From Thermopolyspora flexuosa (lineage in GTDB: Bacteria; Actinomycetota; Actinomycetes; Streptosporangiales; Streptosporangiaceae): 64,000 nt of DNA. The translations under genes and the position numbers were made by a program. This document shows, one piece after another, positions 49,780 through 58,494 of the stretch. The notes under the pieces are model-generated. The model worked only from the letters and a program-made list of their open reading frames with translations. It ran no database searches and was not told the DNA's origin. How positions within the stretch are numbered: position 1 is the first letter of the stretch; every line of letters begins with the position of its first letter. The DNA lies in NCBI RefSeq assembly GCF_006716785.1, contig NZ_VFPQ01000001.1:2666001-2730000 (forward strand). Reading direction: 5' to 3'.

Positions 49780-52287
49780 TCAGGAGGATCCGGCGGCCTG
49801 CTCGACCACGGCGGCCCAGCGGTCCAGCAGGGTCTGGGCGGCGTCCACGTCGTCGGCCTCGGCCCACAGGTGGGTGACCGCCTCGGCCGGGTCGGGCAGC
49901 ACCAGGGCCCAGCTTCCGTCCTCCTCCACCACCCGGACCCCGTCGGTGGTGTCGAGGGTGCGGCCCTCGGCGGCCTCCACCACCGAGCGCATCACCGCGC
50001 CCTTCGCCGCCCACGGGGTGGGCACGGTACGGCGCAGCAGCTTCGCCTCGGGGATGCGGGCGTCGATCTGGCTGAGCGACAGCCGGGTGCGCGCCACCAG
50101 CCCGAGCAGGCGGAGGAAGGCCGCGAAGCCGTCCACGGTGGGGGCGAACTCCGGCACGATGAACCCGCCCCGGCCGTCCCCCGCGAAGATCAGCGCGGGG
50201 TCGGCGGAGGCGGCCGAGGTGAGCGCGTCGAGCGCGGTGGAGGTCCACCGCACCTGCACGCCGTGGAAGCGGCACACCTGCTCGGCGACCCGGGTGGTGG
50301 TGACCGGGAGGGCGACCGTGCCGCCGCGCCGCTCGGCGGCGACGAGGTCGAGCACGACGAGCAGCGCCCGCTCGTCGCTGACCAGCTGGCCCATCTCGTC
50401 CACCAGCAGGATGCGCTCGCCCACCTGGTCGAACCGCACGCCGAACGCGGCCCGGGAGGAGCCGACGAGCTCGGCGAGGCGCTGCAGGTGGCGCCGCCGC
50501 TGGGCGAGGGTCTCGGTGGGCGCGGTGTGGTCGAGCCGGTTGTTGACGGTGAGCACCTCCACGCCCACCCGGCCGAGCAGGGCGGGCAGCACCAGCGAGG
50601 CGGTGCCCCCGGCGCAGTCCACCACGACCTTCATCCCGGCCTCGCGCACCCCGCTCATGTCCACGCACCGCACCAGCGCGTCGACGTACTTCTCCACCGC
50701 GCGCGGCGGGAAGCGCAGCTCGGCGATCTCCCCGGGGAAGGCGCGCCGGTACTCCTGGCGGGAGAAGATCCGCTCCAGCTTGCGCTGGGCGGCCCGGGAC
50801 AGGTCGGCCCCGTTGCCGTCGAGGAACACGATGTCCACGCTCTGCGGGTCGCCGGGCGTGGTGCGCAGCGCCACGCCGCCCGCGACGTTCTCGGCGGCGG
50901 TGTGGAACCGGGTCACCGGGAGCGGGGCGGCCTCCAGGTCGAGCACGTTGATCGCGCCGGCGGTGAGCGCGCCGATCACCGCCCGCTTCAGGGCGCGGGC
51001 CGCCCGGGAGGTGTCCCGGGAGGTGACCACGGTGTCGCCCTTCTTCAGCATGGAGGCGTACGCGGTGGCGAGCCGTACGCAGTGCTCGGGGGTGATCTCG
51101 ACGTTGACCAGGCCGGAGACGCCGCGCGGGCCGAACAGGTTGCGGCGGCCGCGGGACTCCCAGATCACGCTGGTGTTGACCACCGCGCCGGCCTCGATCG
51201 TCTTGAACGGGTAGATCTTCACCCCGGAGGAGACGTACGCCTCGGCCTCGACCACGCACTCGTCGCCGACGACCGCGCTCTCCTCGATCCGGGCCGAGCT
51301 CATCACGTCGGTGTTCTTGCCGATCACGCAGCCGCGCAGGGTGGCGCCCGGGCCGATGTAGACGTTGTCGTGGATCACCGCGCGGTGCACCAGCGCGCCG
51401 CCCTTCACCACGACGTTGCTGCCGAGCACGGTGTACTCGCGCAGCTCGGCCCCGGCCTCGACCTTGGCGTAGTCGCCGACGTAGAGCGGGCCCTTGAGGA
51501 TCGCCTCGGGGTCGATCGAGGCGCCCTCGGCCACCCACACCCCGGGGGACAGCTCGAACGCGTCGAACTCCAGGCGCACCCGGCCGGACAGCGCGTCGGC
51601 CTGGGCCCGCAGGTAGCTCTCGTGGGTGCCGACGTCCTCCCAGTAGCCGTCGGCGACGTACCCGTACAGCGGGGCGCCGCGCGCCAGCAGGCGGGGGAAG
51701 ACGTCGGCGGACCAGTCGACCGGCCGGTCGGTGGCCACCTCGTCGAGCACCTCCGGCTCCATCACGTAGATGCCGGTGTTGACGGTGTCCGAGAACACCT
51801 GGCCCCAGGTGGGCTTCTCCAGGAAACGCTGCACCCGGCCCTGCTCGTCGACGATGATGATCCCGAACTCCAGCGGGTTGGGCACGCGCTTGAGGCCGAT
51901 GGTGACCAGCGCGCCGTTCTCCCGGTGGAACCGGATCATGTCGGTGAGGTCGATGTCGGTGAGCGCGTCGCCGGAGATGACGAGGAAGCGGTCGTCGCGG
52001 AGCCGGTCGGCGGCGTTCCGCACGCTCCCGGCGGTGCCGAGCGGCATCTCCTCGGTGGCGTAGTGGAGCGTCATGCCGAGCTCCTCGCCGTCGCCGAAGT
52101 AGTTGCGGATCAGCGCGGCGAGGAACTGCACGGTGACGACCGTCTCGGTGAGGCCGTGGCGGCGCAGCAGCCGCAGCACGTGCTCCATGATGGGGCGGTT
52201 GATCACGGGCAGCAGCGGCTTGGGCTGGTTGGCGGTCATCGGCCGCAGCCGCGTCCCCTCACCGCCCGCCATCACGACGGCCTTCAA
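49780..52287 (-). CDS. Mannose-1-phosphate guanylyltransferase / phosphomannomutase-like fusion
   Basis: An 835-residue fusion. Residues 1-230: sugar nucleotidyltransferase (MAGGEGTRLRP; KPLLPVINRP; SGDALTDIDL; YWEDVGTHESY). Residues 240-370: left-handed beta-helix hexapeptide repeats (GASIDPEAILKGPLYVGDYA). Residues about 380-830: phosphohexomutase fold lacking the usual Ser-His phospho-serine loop, with SRDTSRAARALKRA in its place and DGNGADL for the metal loop. TTG 52287 has GGAGG. Bacterial fusions of this type often act as regulatory or GDP-mannose-related enzymes. It follows the CDP-alcohol gene by 4 bases. Confidence 0.87.
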   Translation of the reverse strand: MKAVVMAGGEGTRLRPMTANQPKPLLPVINRPIMEHVLRLLRRHGLTETVVTVQFLAALIRNYFGDGEELGMTLHYATEEMPLGTAGSVRNAADRLRDDRFLVISGDALTDIDLTDMIRFHRENGALVTIGLKRVPNPLEFGIIIVDEQGRVQRFLEKPTWGQVFSDTVNTGIYVMEPEVLDEVATDRPVDWSADVFPRLLARGAPLYGYVADGYWEDVGTHESYLRAQADALSGRVRLEFDAFELSPGVWVAEGASIDPEAILKGPLYVGDYAKVEAGAELREYTVLGSNVVVKGGALVHRAVIHDNVYIGPGATLRGCVIGKNTDVMSSARIEESAVVGDECVVEAEAYVSSGVKIYPFKTIEAGAVVNTSVIWESRGRRNLFGPRGVSGLVNVEITPEHCVRLATAYASMLKKGDTVVTSRDTSRAARALKRAVIGALTAGAINVLDLEAAPLPVTRFHTAAENVAGGVALRTTPGDPQSVDIVFLDGNGADLSRAAQRKLERIFSRQEYRRAFPGEIAELRFPPRAVEKYVDALVRCVDMSGVREAGMKVVVDCAGGTASLVLPALLGRVGVEVLTVNNRLDHTAPTETLAQRRRHLQRLAELVGSSRAAFGVRFDQVGERILLVDEMGQLVSDERALLVVLDLVAAERRGGTVALPVTTTRVAEQVCRFHGVQVRWTSTALDALTSAASADPALIFAGDGRGGFIVPEFAPTVDGFAAFLRLLGLVARTRLSLSQIDARIPEAKLLRRTVPTPWAAKGAVMRSVVEAAEGRTLDTTDGVRVVEEDGSWALVLPDPAEAVTHLWAEADDVDAAQTLLDRWAAVVEQAAGSS

Positions 52288-52291
52288 CGGG

Positions 52292-52921
52292 TCACCCTCC
52301 GGTGGTCTGCACCTCGCCGCGCCCGCGGCCGCGCCGCTCGCCGCCCGCGTCCGCATACGCCGCGATGAGCCGGCGTACCTGTACGACATACAACACCCCG
52401 GCCCACCAATACAGACCTGTTCCCCAGATGGCGAAGGCCCAGCCGAGCACCCGGGCGGGCTCGGCGTACCAGCCGTCGTGGCCGGCGAGGAACAGCAGCG
52501 GGAAGGCGTACAGCAGGCTCGCGGTGCCCGCCTTGCCGACGAAGTGCACCGGCAGCGCCGGGCCGTACCCGAGCCTGCGCAGCACCGGGGGGATCCACAG
52601 CAGGAAGGCGTCGCGCGCCACCACGGCGGCCGCGAGCCACCACGGGATGATCCCGCGCAGGGTGAGGCCGGCGAGGGTGGCGAGGATGTAGAGCCGGTCG
52701 GCGAGCGGGTCGAGCAGCCGGCCGATCCTGCTCACCTGGTTCCAGGCGCGGGCGAGACGGCCGTCGAGCCAGTCGGACAGGCCGGCGAGGATGAGCACGA
52801 GCACCGCCCACACGTCCGCCTGCGGCCCGAGGACCAGCCACAGGAACAGGGGGACGCCGAGCAGGCGGAGCAGGCTCAGCACGTTCGGGATCGTCCACAC
52901 TCGGTCTTCCGCGCCAGTCAC
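52292..52921 (-). CDS. CDP-alcohol phosphatidyltransferase (PgsA/CLS-like)
   Basis: A 209-residue membrane enzyme with the signature DG-x2-AR-x8-G-x3-D-x3-D (LDGRLARAWNQVSRIGRLLD, then PLAD) and five or six hydrophobic helices. It begins TIPNVLSLLRLLGVPLF, typical of phosphatidylglycerophosphate or cardiolipin synthases. GTG 52921. It forms an operon with the downstream nucleotidyltransferase fusion, which recalls phosphatidylinositol-mannoside pathway clusters; the acceptor alcohol is not certain. Confidence 0.88.
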   Translation of the reverse strand: MTGAEDRVWTIPNVLSLLRLLGVPLFLWLVLGPQADVWAVLVLILAGLSDWLDGRLARAWNQVSRIGRLLDPLADRLYILATLAGLTLRGIIPWWLAAAVVARDAFLLWIPPVLRRLGYGPALPVHFVGKAGTASLLYAFPLLFLAGHDGWYAEPARVLGWAFAIWGTGLYWWAGVLYVVQVRRLIAAYADAGGERRGRGRGEVQTTGG

Positions 52922-53166
52922 AGCTCGACCCTATAAGGTCCGCTCCGGCGCGCCCGCGCAGGTGAAGGGCGCCGCCGCCGGAGACCCGGGCCCCGGGCGG
53001 TCCCGCCGCGGAGGGGCGGGGAAACGGACAGCGATAAAGATCTGCTCGCAAATAAGCACAGCAATGCGCGCGGAGCGGCGATCGACGCAAAGGACGGCAG
53101 GGCGACCAGAACAGTTATCTGCGGGAACCAATCCGAAATCGGCGCCGATCCCCCTACCGTACGGCC

Positions 53167-53769
53167 ATGGCGTCGGAAGCAGCCTTCTTCCTCGGACAGT
53201 TCCTCCGCTCCCCCGTCACCACGGGCGCGATCATGCCGAGCTCGCGGTACCTGGCGGCGGCGGTGGCCACGCCGATCCTGGAGCGCGGCGATCCGGTCGT
53301 GGTCGAGCTGGGGCCCGGCACCGGCCCGTTCACCGCGGAGATCCAGCGCCGGCTGGGCGGGCGCGGGCGGCACATCGCCGTGGAGATCAACCCGCGGCTC
53401 GCCCGCCGCCTGGCGGAGCGGCATCCGCAGGTCGAGCTCGTGGTGGACGACGCGGCGCGGCTGCCGCACCTGCTCGCCGAGCGCGGGGTTCCGGCCGCGG
53501 ACGTGATCGTCAGCGGGCTGCCGTGGGCGTCGTTCACCGCGGGGGTGCAGGCCCGGCTGCTCGACGCCGTGCTCCGCGCGATGCGGCCGGACGGGGCGTT
53601 CACCACCTTCTCCTACGCGCACGCCCGCCCGCTCGCCCCGGCGATCCGGTTCCGGCACCGGCTGCACGCCGCGTTCGAGGAGGTGGTGCCGGGCCGTACC
53701 ATCTGGCGGAACCTGCCCCCGGCGTTCGTCTACCACGCCCGCCGGCCCCGGGCGGCGCCGGTGACCTGA
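53167..53769 (+). CDS. Phospholipid N-methyltransferase-like SAM methyltransferase
   Basis: A 200-residue enzyme with the family's N-terminal FFLGQFLRSPVTTGAIMPSSR, SAM motif VVELGPGTGPFT, the AVEINP acidic loop, and VSGLPWASF. This pattern is typical of small PmtA-like phospholipid methyltransferases (COG3963) rather than rRNA dimethylases. It is divergent from the CDP-alcohol gene, fitting lipid metabolism. Confidence 0.82.
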   Translation: MASEAAFFLGQFLRSPVTTGAIMPSSRYLAAAVATPILERGDPVVVELGPGTGPFTAEIQRRLGGRGRHIAVEINPRLARRLAERHPQVELVVDDAARLPHLLAERGVPAADVIVSGLPWASFTAGVQARLLDAVLRAMRPDGAFTTFSYAHARPLAPAIRFRHRLHAAFEEVVPGRTIWRNLPPAFVYHARRPRAAPVT

Positions 53770-53784
53770 GCCCGGCGCGCGGGG

Positions 53785-54468
53785 CTATGCAGCGGCCTCG
53801 ACGAGGGCCGCGAACAGGCCGAGGTCGCCGCCGCGCTCGGGGTGCCACTGCACGCCGACGGCGAACCGGTGTCCCCGCAGCTCGATGCCCTCGACGATCC
53901 GGTCGTCGGCCCAGGCCACGGCGAGCACGTCGGCGCCGAGCCGGTTGATCGCCTGGTGGTGCCGGAACGCGATCTCGGCGCGGTCGCCGTACACCTTGCC
54001 GAGCCTGCTCGACACGCTCACCGTGAGCGCGTGCGGCGCCGCGGCGGCGTGCCGGTCGTGCCCCACCGTGTCAGGCAGCCAGCGGATGAGGGAGCCGCCC
54101 TGGGCCACGTTGAGCACGTGCATGCCGCGGTCGATGGCGAGGATGGGCAGGCCGGCCTCGACGGCGGCGCGGCACAGCGCGAGCTCGAAGAAGTCCCGGT
54201 GCGGCTGCGGCTCGGGGACGCGATCGTCCCTGGCCTCGCCGTAGGTGGCCGGGTCGACCTCGACGCCGCCGGCGAGGACGATGCCGTCGAGCCCGCGCAG
54301 GTAGTCGTCGATTCCCCCGGTGCCGAGCGGGGGGAGGATCACCGGCGCGCCCCCGGTCTTCTCCACGGCCTGCGCGTACGCGGGCGGGGACAGCACCGCC
54401 TCGCGGACCCAGGTGCCCCAGCGGGCGGCTTCGAGGTAGGCGGTGACACCGATGAGCGGTCGAGGCAT
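53785..54468 (-). CDS. PuuD-like class I glutamine amidotransferase-fold protein without catalytic cysteine
   Basis: A 227-residue member of the gamma-glutamyl-GABA hydrolase family (MPRPLIGVTAY, DGIVLAGGVEVDPATYGE, HHQAINRLG, GVQWHPE). The nucleophile elbow, normally AICRGMQ, here reads AIDRGMH: the codon is GAC, not TGC. The His and Glu of the triad (QWHPE) remain. It may therefore be inactive or use another mechanism. ATG 54468 follows GGGAGAC. The following 528-base gap (54469-54996) holds only an inverted repeat CCGGTAG ... CTACCGG near 54782-54828 and the dyad before the flavohemoglobin. Confidence 0.83.
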   Translation of the reverse strand: MPRPLIGVTAYLEAARWGTWVREAVLSPPAYAQAVEKTGGAPVILPPLGTGGIDDYLRGLDGIVLAGGVEVDPATYGEARDDRVPEPQPHRDFFELALCRAAVEAGLPILAIDRGMHVLNVAQGGSLIRWLPDTVGHDRHAAAAPHALTVSVSSRLGKVYGDRAEIAFRHHQAINRLGADVLAVAWADDRIVEGIELRGHRFAVGVQWHPERGGDLGLFAALVEAAA

Positions 54469-54959
54469 GGGGTCTCCCAGTGGTTCACGCGCGGAACGCC
54501 ACCCGGATCTCGGCTCCGGCACGGCGCCTGCCGGGCAACGCACCCATCATGGCGCACACCTTTTCCCAAATGTCACTCTTCTCGCGCTTTTTCCCAGCCC
54601 TTTCCCTCGGTTCCCGGCGGGCCGCCGCCCCGGCCGTTCCCCGAGGCCGGGTACGGCCAGGCCGGGAGCGCCCCGGGCCCGTTCCCGGCCCGCGCCGGCC
54701 CACCCGGCCGCCGCGGCACGCCGCACCGCCGCCCGAACATGAAACAAGAAAATTAGTCGCCTTTCTTTGTCAGGACGCGTCCCGGTAGCGGAGAGTTCAT
54801 TCGCGGAATCAGATCCCCCACTACCGGACGCAGAAATTCACCCCGTTTCCCCCTGGTGCGTGCCGCGGCGTTCGGAAACGTGAAAGACTCGCCTCCAGGC
54901 GACCGGACGTGCCGGGATGTGAGAGATGTCCGTGATTCAGGCCGCCGGAAATGCACAGG

Positions 54960-54977
54960 GATCGGATATTCCCGATC
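54960..54977. promoter_or_regulatory. Dyad GATCGG-ATATTC-CCGATC before flavohemoglobin
   Basis: An imperfect 18-base palindrome ending 19 bases before the ATG; it could bind a nitrosative-stress regulator. It does not match the Streptomyces NsrR consensus clearly. Confidence 0.4.
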
Positions 54978-54996
54978 GTGGGGGTCGTGGTGTGAA

Positions 54997-56106
54997 ATGC
55001 CGCTGCAGCCACATCTGTTGAAGGAGAGCTTCGCGTACCTCGAACCCGTGGCGGACAAGGCCATGGCCTATCTCTACGGCCGCCTTTTCGCGGCGAAACC
55101 ACAGCTTCGCGGCATGTTTCCCCCGGCCATGGACGTCCAGCGCGACCGGATGTTCCAGGCGCTCGCCCGGATCGTGCGCAGCGCCGACAGCCCCGAGGAG
55201 CTCGCCTCCTACCTGGCCGGGCTCGGCCGCGGGCACCGGCTGTACGGCGTGCTCCCCGAGCACTACGCGGCGATGGGCGAGGCGCTGCTCGCCACGCTGC
55301 GGCGGTTCGCCGCCGAGACCTGGTCGCCCGAGGTCGAGGCGGCCTGGACGGCGGCGTTCGACCTGGTGGCGAAGCGGATGATCGAGGCGGCGGACGCCGG
55401 GCCGGACGACCCGCCCGCCTGGTGGCTCGCCGAGGTTATCGGCCACGAGCGCCGCACCCGGGACATCGCGGTGCTCACGCTGCGCCCGGAGCGCCCGCTC
55501 GCCTTCCGGCCCGGCCAGTACGTGAACGTGCAGAGCGCGCGCTGGCCGCGGGTGTGGCGCAGCTACTCGATCGCGAACGCGCCCCGCCCGGACAACACGA
55601 TCCGGCTGCACGTGCGGGCGCTGCCCGGCGGCTGGGTGTCCACCGCGCTCGTCGCGCACACCCGGGTCGGCGACACGATCATGCTCGGCCCGCCGATGGG
55701 CGCGATGGGCCCGCCCGAGGGGGACCGCGCCGTGCTCGCCGTGGCGGGCGGCACCGGGCTCGCCCCGCTCAAGGCGATCATCGAGCACCTCGCGGACAGC
55801 GGCCGCGCCCCGGAGATCCTGCTGCTGCACGGGGCGCGCACCGCGGCCGAGCTGTACGACCTGGCCGACCTGTCCAAGCTGGCGGGCCGCTGCCGACGGC
55901 TGCGGGTGGTGCCGGTGGCCGAGGAGCCCGGGTACACCGGCGCCCGGGGCCGGTTGCCCGACGTCGTGGCGCGGCTGGACCGGATCGCCGACCACGAGGC
56001 GTTCGTGTGCGGCCCGGCCCGCATGGTCGACCTCACCGTGCAGCGGCTCCGCCAGGCCGGCGTGCCGCCGTCGCGGATCCACCGCGACGTCGTCGTACCC
56101 GCATAG
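54997..56106 (+). CDS. Flavohemoglobin (nitric oxide dioxygenase)
   Basis: A 369-residue protein: globin domain (residues 1-135; AYLYGRLFAAKPQLRGMFPP, proximal His in GHRLYGVLPEHYAAMGEALL, the latter in parts), a ferredoxin-reductase FAD domain (FRPGQYVNVQSA; RSYSIANAPR) and an NAD(P) domain (VLAVAGGTGLAPLKAIIEHL; HEAFVCGPARMV). It detoxifies NO to nitrate with NADH and oxygen. ATG 54997. The GGHRLYG and HYAAMGEAL spacing fits the two-domain FHb type used in actinobacteria. Confidence 0.9.
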   Translation: MPLQPHLLKESFAYLEPVADKAMAYLYGRLFAAKPQLRGMFPPAMDVQRDRMFQALARIVRSADSPEELASYLAGLGRGHRLYGVLPEHYAAMGEALLATLRRFAAETWSPEVEAAWTAAFDLVAKRMIEAADAGPDDPPAWWLAEVIGHERRTRDIAVLTLRPERPLAFRPGQYVNVQSARWPRVWRSYSIANAPRPDNTIRLHVRALPGGWVSTALVAHTRVGDTIMLGPPMGAMGPPEGDRAVLAVAGGTGLAPLKAIIEHLADSGRAPEILLLHGARTAAELYDLADLSKLAGRCRRLRVVPVAEEPGYTGARGRLPDVVARLDRIADHEAFVCGPARMVDLTVQRLRQAGVPPSRIHRDVVVPA

Positions 56107-56191
56107 CCCCAGCCCGCGTGGCACGCCGGCACGCCCCGCCGCCCCGGCCCCCGCGGCCGGGGCGGCGCGGGGGCCGTTAGAGTGGCGGAGC

Positions 56192-56971
56192 GTGAGCAAC
56201 GGGGTGGCAGCACGGGGAGGCGACGCGGTGAGCGCCGTGACGAACGCCGAGGAGATCGACGGCATCCGGTTCCGCAGCGACATGACGGTCGAACTGGTCA
56301 AGCACGCCGCCTCCGACGCGGACGTGATCTGGGCGGCTCGGGTCTCGACCAAGGGCGAGAGCTCGCTGGAGGAGCTCGAGCGCGACCCGGAGCGGTCGAA
56401 GGGGCTCATCCGGTTCCTCATGCGGGACCGGCACGGCACGCCGTTCGAGCACTCCTCGATGACCTTCTACGTGCGGGCGCCGATCTTCGTGTTCCGCGAG
56501 TTCATGCGGCACCGCACGTTCAGCTACAACGAGGAGTCCGGCCGCTACCGCAAGCTGCAGCCGGAGTTCTACGTGCCCGCGCCCGACCGCAAGCTGGTCC
56601 AGGTGGGCAAGCCGGGCAAGTACGAGTTCGTCGAGGGCACCGAGGAGCAGTACCGGCTCGTCGTCGAGGCGACCAAGCGCAGTTGCCGCCAGGCGTACGC
56701 GGCGTACCTGGAGATGCTCGAGGCGGGCGTCGCCCGCGAGGTGGCGCGCGGCGTGCTCCCGGTGAACCTCTACTCCTCGATGTACGCGACCTGCAACGCC
56801 CGGGCGCTCATGCACTTCCTGTCGCTGCGCACCCGGCGTGAGGGCTCGGCGTTCCCCTCCTTCCCGCAGCGGGAGATCGAGATGGTCGCCGAGCAGATGG
56901 AGGCGCTGTGGGCGCGGCTGATGCCGATCACCTACGAGGCGTTCCAGGCGGCGGGGCGGGTCGCCCCCTGA
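56192..56971 (+). CDS. thyX: Flavin-dependent thymidylate synthase
   Basis: A 259-residue ThyX. The signature RHRTFSYNEESGRY is intact, as are the FAD/dUMP residues in VLPVNLYSSMYATCNARALMHFLSLR (in parts). It methylates dUMP using methylene-tetrahydrofolate and NADPH. TAGAGT ends 8 bases before GTG 56192, so a leaderless start is likely; GTG 56228 with GGGGAGG is the alternative. Confidence 0.94.
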   Translation: MSNGVAARGGDAVSAVTNAEEIDGIRFRSDMTVELVKHAASDADVIWAARVSTKGESSLEELERDPERSKGLIRFLMRDRHGTPFEHSSMTFYVRAPIFVFREFMRHRTFSYNEESGRYRKLQPEFYVPAPDRKLVQVGKPGKYEFVEGTEEQYRLVVEATKRSCRQAYAAYLEMLEAGVAREVARGVLPVNLYSSMYATCNARALMHFLSLRTRREGSAFPSFPQREIEMVAEQMEALWARLMPITYEAFQAAGRVAP

Positions 56972-56998
56972 CGCCCGGGCGGGCCGCGCCACCGCCTT

Positions 56999-57006
56999 TA
57001 CAAGTA
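56999..57006. repeat. Copy 4 (one base shorter) of dispersed TACAAAGTA motif
   Basis: CCTTTACAAGTAGATCC between the convergent thyX and amidohydrolase genes, sharing CCTTTACAA and GTAGATC with the copy in menE. It lies in the loop of GCCGCGCC ... GGCGCGGC arms. Confidence 0.4.
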
Positions 57007-57034
57007 GATCCGGTACGGCGGGCGGCGCGGCGGC

Positions 57035-58195
57035 CTACAGCCGGTAGAGGCGGCGGGCGTTGCCGGAGCCGATCATGTGGATGATCCGGGCGGCGTCCGC
57101 CGGGCTCCACTCGCCCCGGTCGAGCCGGGCCGCGGCGGCGCGGGCGAGGCCGCGGCGGTGGAACACCGCGGCCAGGTGGCACATCTCCGCCACGCCCCGG
57201 CACGCCGAGCCGAACAGCACCTTGTGGAACGGGGCGAGCTCGAGCACCTCGCCGATGATCGCGGCCGACCCGGCGCCGGCGTGCGCGAGCGTGGGCCCGA
57301 CGTCCACGTAGACGTGCGGGAGCACCGCGGCGAGGTGGGCGGCGTGCCGGTGGTACGGGTAGCAGCCGACGAGGATCACCGGCACCCCGGCGGGCCGCAC
57401 CGCGCGCAGGAACCCGGTCAGCGGCGCGGGGTCGGTGCCGCCCGGGTCGGCCTCCGGGTCGCCGTGGCCGGTGACGATCTGTAGCGGCAGGCCGCGGTCG
57501 CGGGCGACGTCCACCGCGGTCCACAGCAGGTGCGCCACGAGCACCGGGTCGGCGAGCGGCGTCTTGGGGTCGGCGAGGCGGCGCCCCGCGGCGGCGATCA
57601 CGGCCGCCCGGGCGGGCCGGTCCGGGCCGAGGTAGTGGCCGTGGCGGCAGGCGGAGACCGTCTTCAGGCCGACCGCGCGGGCCGACCGCGTGGCGAGCTC
57701 GTCGAACAGCCGCCCCAGGTACTCCACGGCCGCCGGGCCCTCCTCGGCGACCGCGCGCTCGACCTCCTCGACGCGCACGATCTCGTCCGCGGCGGCCCCG
57801 CCGTACCGGCCCATCTCGGCGAGCGAGAGCATCTCCGGCCCGGCCTCGGCGGTGTCGACGAGGAACGCCACCACCCCGGCCGCGGACAGCAGCCGCCGGT
57901 TCACCTCGGCCGCGCCCAGCTCGGCGCGGGCGGCGAGGTAGACCGCCGGGCTCACGTGCGGCTCCAGGCCGAGCACCGGCCCGCACCAGCGGCGGATCGC
58001 CGTCCCGGCCGGGCTGTCGAAGTGCGTGGTGCCGGGCGGCGCGGGCGCGCCGGACCGGCTGATCAGCGGCTCGAACTGGGCGCGCACCAGGTCGTCGCGC
58101 CGGACCGGGTGGCTGTGGTGGTCGAACAGCGGCGCGAGCAGCGCCTCGCGGACGGTCTCCGGCAGCCGTTCCGCGACCACGTCGTCCGCGGTCAA
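57035..58195 (-). CDS. Amidohydrolase-family protein
   Basis: A 386-residue TIM-barrel amidohydrolase (Amidohydro_2/FluG-like). Metal ligands: HHSH near residue 26, a conserved His in VTGHGDPEA, and GSACRG near the C-terminus, where the usual last Asp site has SACRG instead of SDxP. GTG/ATG start 58195. It converges with thyX. Substrate unknown; decarboxylation or hydrolysis is possible. Confidence 0.8.
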   Translation of the reverse strand: MTADDVVAERLPETVREALLAPLFDHHSHPVRRDDLVRAQFEPLISRSGAPAPPGTTHFDSPAGTAIRRWCGPVLGLEPHVSPAVYLAARAELGAAEVNRRLLSAAGVVAFLVDTAEAGPEMLSLAEMGRYGGAAADEIVRVEEVERAVAEEGPAAVEYLGRLFDELATRSARAVGLKTVSACRHGHYLGPDRPARAAVIAAAGRRLADPKTPLADPVLVAHLLWTAVDVARDRGLPLQIVTGHGDPEADPGGTDPAPLTGFLRAVRPAGVPVILVGCYPYHRHAAHLAAVLPHVYVDVGPTLAHAGAGSAAIIGEVLELAPFHKVLFGSACRGVAEMCHLAAVFHRRGLARAAAARLDRGEWSPADAARIIHMIGSGNARRLYRL

Positions 58196-58455
58196 TCCCC
58201 CACCTCGCCCTTCCGCCCGTCTCGGCGCGCGGCGGTCGCGCGCCGGTCGCCGGTGCGGAGCGCGGCCGCGCGGGCCCGGTCCGCCGCACGGCCGGTGCGG
58301 GCGCGCCCCACGCCGCGGAGAGGGGCCGCCGCGCGGGGGCGCGCCCGCCGAGGTGCTCCGCCTCGGTCCCTCGGGACGACGACTCTACGGGCCCGCCGGG
58401 GCGCGGGAGTCCGGGTTGGACGGGTCTTTACGCTGCCCGTCCGCGCCCGCCGCGG

Positions 58456-58488
58456 GCCCGCCGGCCGCCACCGCACCGGCCGGCGGGC
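58456..58488 (-). terminator. Perfect 12-bp hairpin after trpEG
   Basis: GCCCGCCGGCCG, nine-base loop, CGGCCGGCGGGC, starting 7 bases after the trpEG stop. Confidence 0.75.
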
Positions 58489-58494
58489 GCGGGC

